NCBI GenBank assembly: GCA_026770025.1
Contig: JAMXDE010000026.1
Location: forward strand, 800,948-864,947
Direction of reading: 5' to 3'
Length of the DNA: 64,000 nucleotides
DNA from: Craspedostauros australis
Lineage: Eukaryota > Bacillariophyta > Bacillariophyceae > Mastogloiales > Achnanthaceae
In this document: positions 59,838-64,000 of the stretch, piece by piece
How positions within the stretch are numbered: position 1 is the first letter of the stretch
Layout: each line of letters starts with the position of its first letter
Position numbers and translations under genes: made by a program
The notes under the pieces: model-generated
Told to the model about the DNA's origin: nothing
Databases searched by the model: none
The model's input: only the letters and a program-made list of their open reading frames with translations

Positions 59838-61502
59838 TTAAATATCTCCCTCTGTTTCTTCTTCCACATCAACGCCGATCAAATCAATGATCTCTGCTGA
59901 TCCAGGATTGTTATCCATGGCATCATCCATCTTTGCTGTCTCATTGTGATGGAAAGGAGGATCGTCAGTTGAGAGACCAATCGTTTTCGCGCTGGTCTGA
60001 TTGACAGCAGCATTGGAATGCACCTCCCGGGTAAGGACAGCAGCTGGGTTTGATGAGTGAAACTTAGATGCATCGATTACCACCTTCAGCCACTCGCGTT
60101 GTCTCAGCATCTTCCACTGTGCTGTGCTCAATTTCGCGAAATTGTACTGTTTGTCTCCAACTGAGATGAAGCCAATGTTTCGCTCACGTGCTCGACTGGA
60201 TAAGTGTTGGTGGAACAGGTCAAGGCTGGTTGAATTGGACGCATCATATCGTTGTCTTGGCCTTGGTACTTGGCGAGCCTCCTTTGATGGCTGTTGAGGA
60301 AGGAGGAAGTAGCGCAGGAAATGTGGAGACACATTGATTGAGTGGTTGGAGATCAGCATTTCCCTTTTCAACTCACCAGCTCCAATCATGAGTTTGATGA
60401 TATTGCCAATTCTTCTTGGATGGCTGCATTGCTTTGACGTGTACAGCTCTGTGCATTGCAGCACCTGTTTGTGAAGGTGGCCACTGGCCTCAAGCCGAAG
60501 GCCAGCTTCTTCAAACACCACATTGGTCCGCCAGGAGTTGCCCTGTGCGCGCCACCAATCGTCCAATTGCCAAGAGGAATCAATTTCGTTGCAAATTGCA
60601 ACAGCCTCCTTGTATACGCCGTTGCTGTAGGACACCCCACAAGATGGGTGCTGTCGAGTGATTGGTTGCAGCATGTTGTGTAGATTCCGATGCAGTTGCA
60701 ACACAGTCAGATGCAAAGTGTCCTTTGCGTGCCCCTTGTACTGCTTGATGGTGTTCGACACGTCCCTGTAGTACCATCTCATGCATTCAGAGTTGGTGGC
60801 GAAGTCTCCCAGAATTGTTGCATTTGCTTGGCCGACAGAAACTGGCTTCCCAGCCAGAATGGCATCGCATATGGCTGTGTTTATTGCACCAGCTAGTCCG
60901 GAATGCGCAGAGAAGTACTGCTTGGGGTAGCCTGCGCTCAGACAAAGGTGCCCAAGGAACTTGCATATTGCATTGGGCGACTGGATGCAGAATGTATTCC
61001 CTTTCTGTGTCCAATCCACGTTGTGGCGACATCTCCAAAATTGTTCAAATGCAGTTGATGCCTCCTGCGACAATATGACGTGCCTGTAGTCAAGGCGGCT
61101 TTCTCCAACCTTCACATTTGGATATGTGATGGTCCATCGGCCTGTCAAGTGATCTTTCCTGGGAGCCTTCTGACTTGGTTGACAAAATGCGACGCTCCTG
61201 GCTCCAGTCTCGAACATAGTGTAGAGCAGGGCGATGTTCCTGTACGTTTCTGGATTGGGTGCAGCGCACTTCTGAAATCTGCGAATGTCAGCCAGCATGA
61301 TCGGTTCCGCCCGGAGCACGTCCTGTGAGCTGTTCATTTGGACGCCCCTGAGGTTCAGTTCGATCTGAGCGTAAGTGTGCGATTTCAATCTCACTGCTCC
61401 AATTCCTTTTGCGTAGGCGATGTCTCTCCAAGACGGGAATCGCCGAATTAACTCGTCATAGGCCCAACACACCTTGACATGGGCACAAGTCAGCCATTTC
61501 AT
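59838..61502 (-). CDS. Crypton-like tyrosine recombinase
   Basis: 554 codons. It shows the layout of the phage-integrase/tyrosine recombinase fold: Arg I in FETGARSVAF (R102), a beta-rich part (GRWTITYPNVKVGESRLDYRHV), a His box YFSAHSGLAGA (H200), and a Tyr box CMRWYYRDVSN (Y244/Y245). In the usual His box (HxxR) the second Arg is replaced: HSGL. The catalytic set therefore looks incomplete, suggesting decay or an unusual subfamily. The C-terminal 200 residues are not recognised. Eukaryotic genes of this type belong to Crypton-type transposons, and related genes occur in stramenopiles. The first codon lies inside the adjacent minisatellite unit, so the N-terminus may be artificial. Confidence 0.7.
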   Translation of the reverse strand: MKWLTCAHVKVCWAYDELIRRFPSWRDIAYAKGIGAVRLKSHTYAQIELNLRGVQMNSSQDVLRAEPIMLADIRRFQKCAAPNPETYRNIALLYTMFETGARSVAFCQPSQKAPRKDHLTGRWTITYPNVKVGESRLDYRHVILSQEASTAFEQFWRCRHNVDWTQKGNTFCIQSPNAICKFLGHLCLSAGYPKQYFSAHSGLAGAINTAICDAILAGKPVSVGQANATILGDFATNSECMRWYYRDVSNTIKQYKGHAKDTLHLTVLQLHRNLHNMLQPITRQHPSCGVSYSNGVYKEAVAICNEIDSSWQLDDWWRAQGNSWRTNVVFEEAGLRLEASGHLHKQVLQCTELYTSKQCSHPRRIGNIIKLMIGAGELKREMLISNHSINVSPHFLRYFLLPQQPSKEARQVPRPRQRYDASNSTSLDLFHQHLSSRARERNIGFISVGDKQYNFAKLSTAQWKMLRQREWLKVVIDASKFHSSNPAAVLTREVHSNAAVNQTSAKTIGLSTDDPPFHHNETAKMDDAMDNNPGSAEIIDLIGVDVEEETEGDI

Positions 61503-63020
61503 GGGACTTGTGCCATCCTCCTGTAGTTGGAATGTGTTAACAATAGTTCATTTGATGTTGACAGATAGTTCATTGTGTGTTGACTGTTGTATCACGGTCT
61601 CACATGTTGTCGTGTGTTGTGGCTGGTTGTACCATGTGGCAGTGTGTGTGTGTGAGCACGTGGATGTGTGAGTATCACAGTTGATGGTGTTGACTTCCCC
61701 CTCCTCTCCCACAAGCCAGCCATTTCATGGGACTTGTGCCATCCTCCTGTAGTTGGAATGGTGTTGACTTCCCCCTCCTCCCCCACAAGTCAGCCATTTC
61801 ATGGGACTTGTGCCATCCTCCTGTAGTTGGAATGTGTTAACAATAGTTCATTTGATGTTGACTGTTGCATCGTGGTCTCACGTGTTGCTGTGTGTTGTGG
61901 CTGGTTGTACTGTGTGGCAGTGTGTGTGCATGTGTGTGTGTGAGCACGTGGATGTGTGAGTATCACAGTTGATGGTGTTGACTTCCCCCTCCTCCCCCAC
62001 AAGTCAGCCATTTCATGGGACTTGTGCCATCCTCCAGTAGTTGGAATGGTGTTGACTTCCCCCTCCTCCCCCACAAGTCAGCCATTTCATGGGACTTGTG
62101 CCATCCTCCTGTAGTTGGAATAGTGTTGACTTCCCCCTCCTCCCCCACAAGTCAGCCATTTCATGGGACTTGTGCCATCCTCCTGTAGTTGGAATGTGTT
62201 AACAATAGTTCATTTGATGTTGACTGTTGCATCGTGGTCTCACGTGTTGCTGTGTGTTGTGGCTGGTTGTACTGTGTGGCAGTGTGTGTGTGCATGTGTG
62301 TGTGTGAGCACGTGGATGTGTGAGTATCACAGTTGATGGTGTTGACTTCCCCCTCCTCCCCCACAAGTCAGCCATTTCATGGGACTTGTGCCATCCTCCA
62401 GTAGTTGGAATGGTGTTGACTTCCCCCTCCTCCCCCACAAGTCAGCCATTTCATGGGACTTGTGCCATCCTCCTGTAGTTGGAATAGTGTTGACTTCCCC
62501 CTCCTCCCCCACAAGTCAGCCATTTCATGGGACTTGTGCCATCCTCCTGTAGTTGGAATGGTGTTGACTTCCCCCTCCTCCCCCACAAGTCAGCCATTTC
62601 ATGGGACTTGTGCCATCCTCCTGTAGTTGGAATGTGTTAACAATAGTTCATTTGATGTTGACTGTTGCATCGTGGTCTCACGTGTTGCTGTGTGTTGTGG
62701 CTGGTTGTACTGTGTGGCAGTGTGTGTGTGCATGTGTGTGTGTGAGCACGTGGATGTGTGAGTATCACAGTTGATGGTGTTGACTTCCCCCTCCTCCCCC
62801 ACAAGTCAGCCATTTCATGGGACTTGTGCCATCCTCCAGTAGTTGGAATGGTGTTGACTTCCCCCTCCTCCCCCACAAGTCAGCCATTTCATGGGACTTG
62901 TGCCATCCTCCTGTAGTTGGAATGGTGTTGACTTCCCCCTCCTCCCCCACAAGTCAGCCATTTCATGGGACTTGTGCCATCCTCCTGTAGTTGGAATGTG
63001 TTAACAATAGTTCATTTGAT
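61490..63020. repeat. subtelomeric minisatellite with higher-order structure
   Basis: The basic unit is 74 bp (TGGTGTTGACTTCCCCCTCC ... CCATCCTCCTGTAGTTGGAA), repeated singly or up to several times. It is interleaved with a longer unit beginning TGTGTTAACAATAGTTCATT that holds a TGTG-rich tract and ends in AGTATCACAGT (starts at about 61532, 61833, 62195, 62633 and a partial at 62997). Spacings 362 and 438 bp differ by about one 74-bp unit. Small ORFs starting MGEEGEVNTI on the minus strand are products of the repeat, not genes. Confidence 0.9.
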
Positions 63021-63684
63021 GTTGACAGATAGTTCATTTGCCATTGATGGATAGATCATCTGCCATTGACGATGTTCATCTCACATTAACACGGTTGCAC
63101 GTGTTATCACATGTTGTTTGTGTTGTACTCATGCATCACTATCTCCATCACCAAGTCGATTCAGAGTGTGGTTCTTGTTGTCACACGTGCGTATGGTCAT
63201 GGTGAACATGTGTGTGTGCTTACATGTACATGGCACTGTGTATTGCAAGTACTGGTTGATGTTGAGTACTTTGATCATCCATATCTCACGTTGTAGTGGT
63301 CCATTGAAGATGGTAGAAGTGTTGATGTGTGTGGATGGACGTGGTGCGTGTGTGCGTACACATAGATGTACGTGAAAATGTGTTCAACATGGTGTACATC
63401 GGTGTACATGTTTAACACGGTGTATCGCGTGGCTCGTAGTATCTCGTGTTGTTTGGGAGTTGCGGATGTTGAACATTTGTCCGCACTTTCGGGGAGTTGC
63501 GGATCATCGACATTTTCCATACAAAAACGTCCGTACGTCGACCGTGTGTATTGCGTGCCCATAAAAACGTCTGTACGTCGACCGTCAATCGACCCAAACT
63601 TCGGTCTGGCCGTCGTACGTCACCGTGTTAAATCCTCGTACATTAGGGTTTGATTGGTTGCACCTGCGGACACTCAAATCCGGG
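63021..63684. other. telomere-adjacent unique sequence
   Basis: No gene. There are short repeated words: GTTCATTTGATGTTGAC-like pieces to 63075, ACGTCCGTACGTCGACCGTGTG and ACGTCTGTACGTCGACCGTCAA at about 63526 and 63565, and GGGAGTTGCGGAT twice (63457 and 63490). This is a typical telomere-associated patchwork. Confidence 0.5.
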
Positions 63685-63990
63685 TTAGGGTTAGGGTTAG
63701 GGTTAGGGTTAGGGTTAGGGTTAGGGTTAGGGTTAGGGTTAGGGTTAGGGTTAGGGTTAGGGTTAGGGTTAGGGTTAGGGTTAGGGTTAGGGTTAGGGTT
63801 AGGGTTAGGGTTAGGGTTAGGGTTAGGGTTAGGGTTAGGGTTAGGGTTAGGGTTAGGGTTAGGGTTAGGGTTAGGGTTAGGGTTAGGGTTAGGGTTAGGG
63901 TTAGGGTTAGGGTTAGGGTTAGGGTTAGGGTTAGGGTTAGGGTTAGGGTTAGGGTTAGGGTTAGGGTTAGGGTTAGGGTTAGGGTTAGGG
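63685..63990 (+). repeat. telomere, 51 units of TTAGGG
   Basis: An uninterrupted run of TTAGGG, G-rich strand pointing right, preceded by CGGG. It marks the right chromosome end. The final ten bases (TTGGGTGAGG) depart from the repeat and are probably a read or assembly end. The 114-codon Arg-Val repeat ORF across it is a translation artefact. Confidence 0.97.
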
Positions 63991-64000
63991 TTGGGTGAGG

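Noticed and set aside
61592-62950. Repeated small minus-strand ORFs starting MGEEGEVN
   Set aside because: Created by the minisatellite units; frame and ends are set by the repeat.
63654-63998. Arg-Val repeat ORF
   Set aside because: Translation of the TTAGGG telomere.

Overview
This is a chromosome-end window from a eukaryotic microalga, most likely a diatom or another stramenopile. Three things suggest this: Ty1/Copia polyproteins of types I know from diatoms, a family of intronless MATH-BTB genes with acidic N-termini, and a TTAGGG telomere array at the right edge (63685-63990). Species was not determined. There is no operon, phage, plasmid or CRISPR content. The window is subtelomeric and dominated by retrotransposons.

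Layout. 1-8298: minus-strand Copia element E1, cut by the left window edge, with gag and pol in different frames and a putative 5' LTR. 8299-14955: plus-strand Copia element E2, whose gag is cut at the E1 junction but whose 1923-residue polyprotein is open. 15177-23109: complete minus-strand Copia element E3 with two 790-bp LTRs and a CACATA target duplication. 23180-24590: decayed Copia pol of a third clade. 25978-26142: solo 165-bp LTR of a miniature element (TRIM-like) with a GTCAC duplication. 26500-27710: two unrecognised small ORFs. 27973-29629: inverted, truncated E2 3' end abutting a solo E3 LTR. 29988-32250: MATH-BTB gene 1. 32255-50607: an 18-kb composite retroelement bracketed by GACTAG. 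It holds a TRIM-like unit, then Copia E4 with its 5' LTR split by a nested tandem Copia array E5 (three LTRs, one full and one truncated unit). 50920-55550: MATH-BTB genes 2 and 3, with an old E2-like LTR between them. 56079-56847: MITE-like element with 29-bp hairpin repeats. 57014-57802: inverted E3 LTR. 59838-61502: Crypton-like tyrosine recombinase whose start lies in a 74-bp minisatellite (to about 63000). 63685-63990: telomere.

How it fits together. The only clear host genes are the three MATH-BTB paralogues, predicted substrate adaptors of Cullin-3 ubiquitin ligases. They form a tandem cluster that the composite element split. Nesting gives an insertion order: E5 went into the E4 LTR, the TRIM/E4/E5 block sits between MATH-BTB 1 and 2, and E1 probably went into E2. 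Most pol genes carry visible lesions: in-frame TGA codons, frame shifts, or loss of the protease domain.

The most unusual signals are the TRIM-E4 composite with one duplication around the whole, the protease-less E5 tandem with identical gag but diverged pol, a 12-bp palindrome CGTTTNNAAACG directly after the 5' LTR in three families, and the hairpin-repeat MITE.
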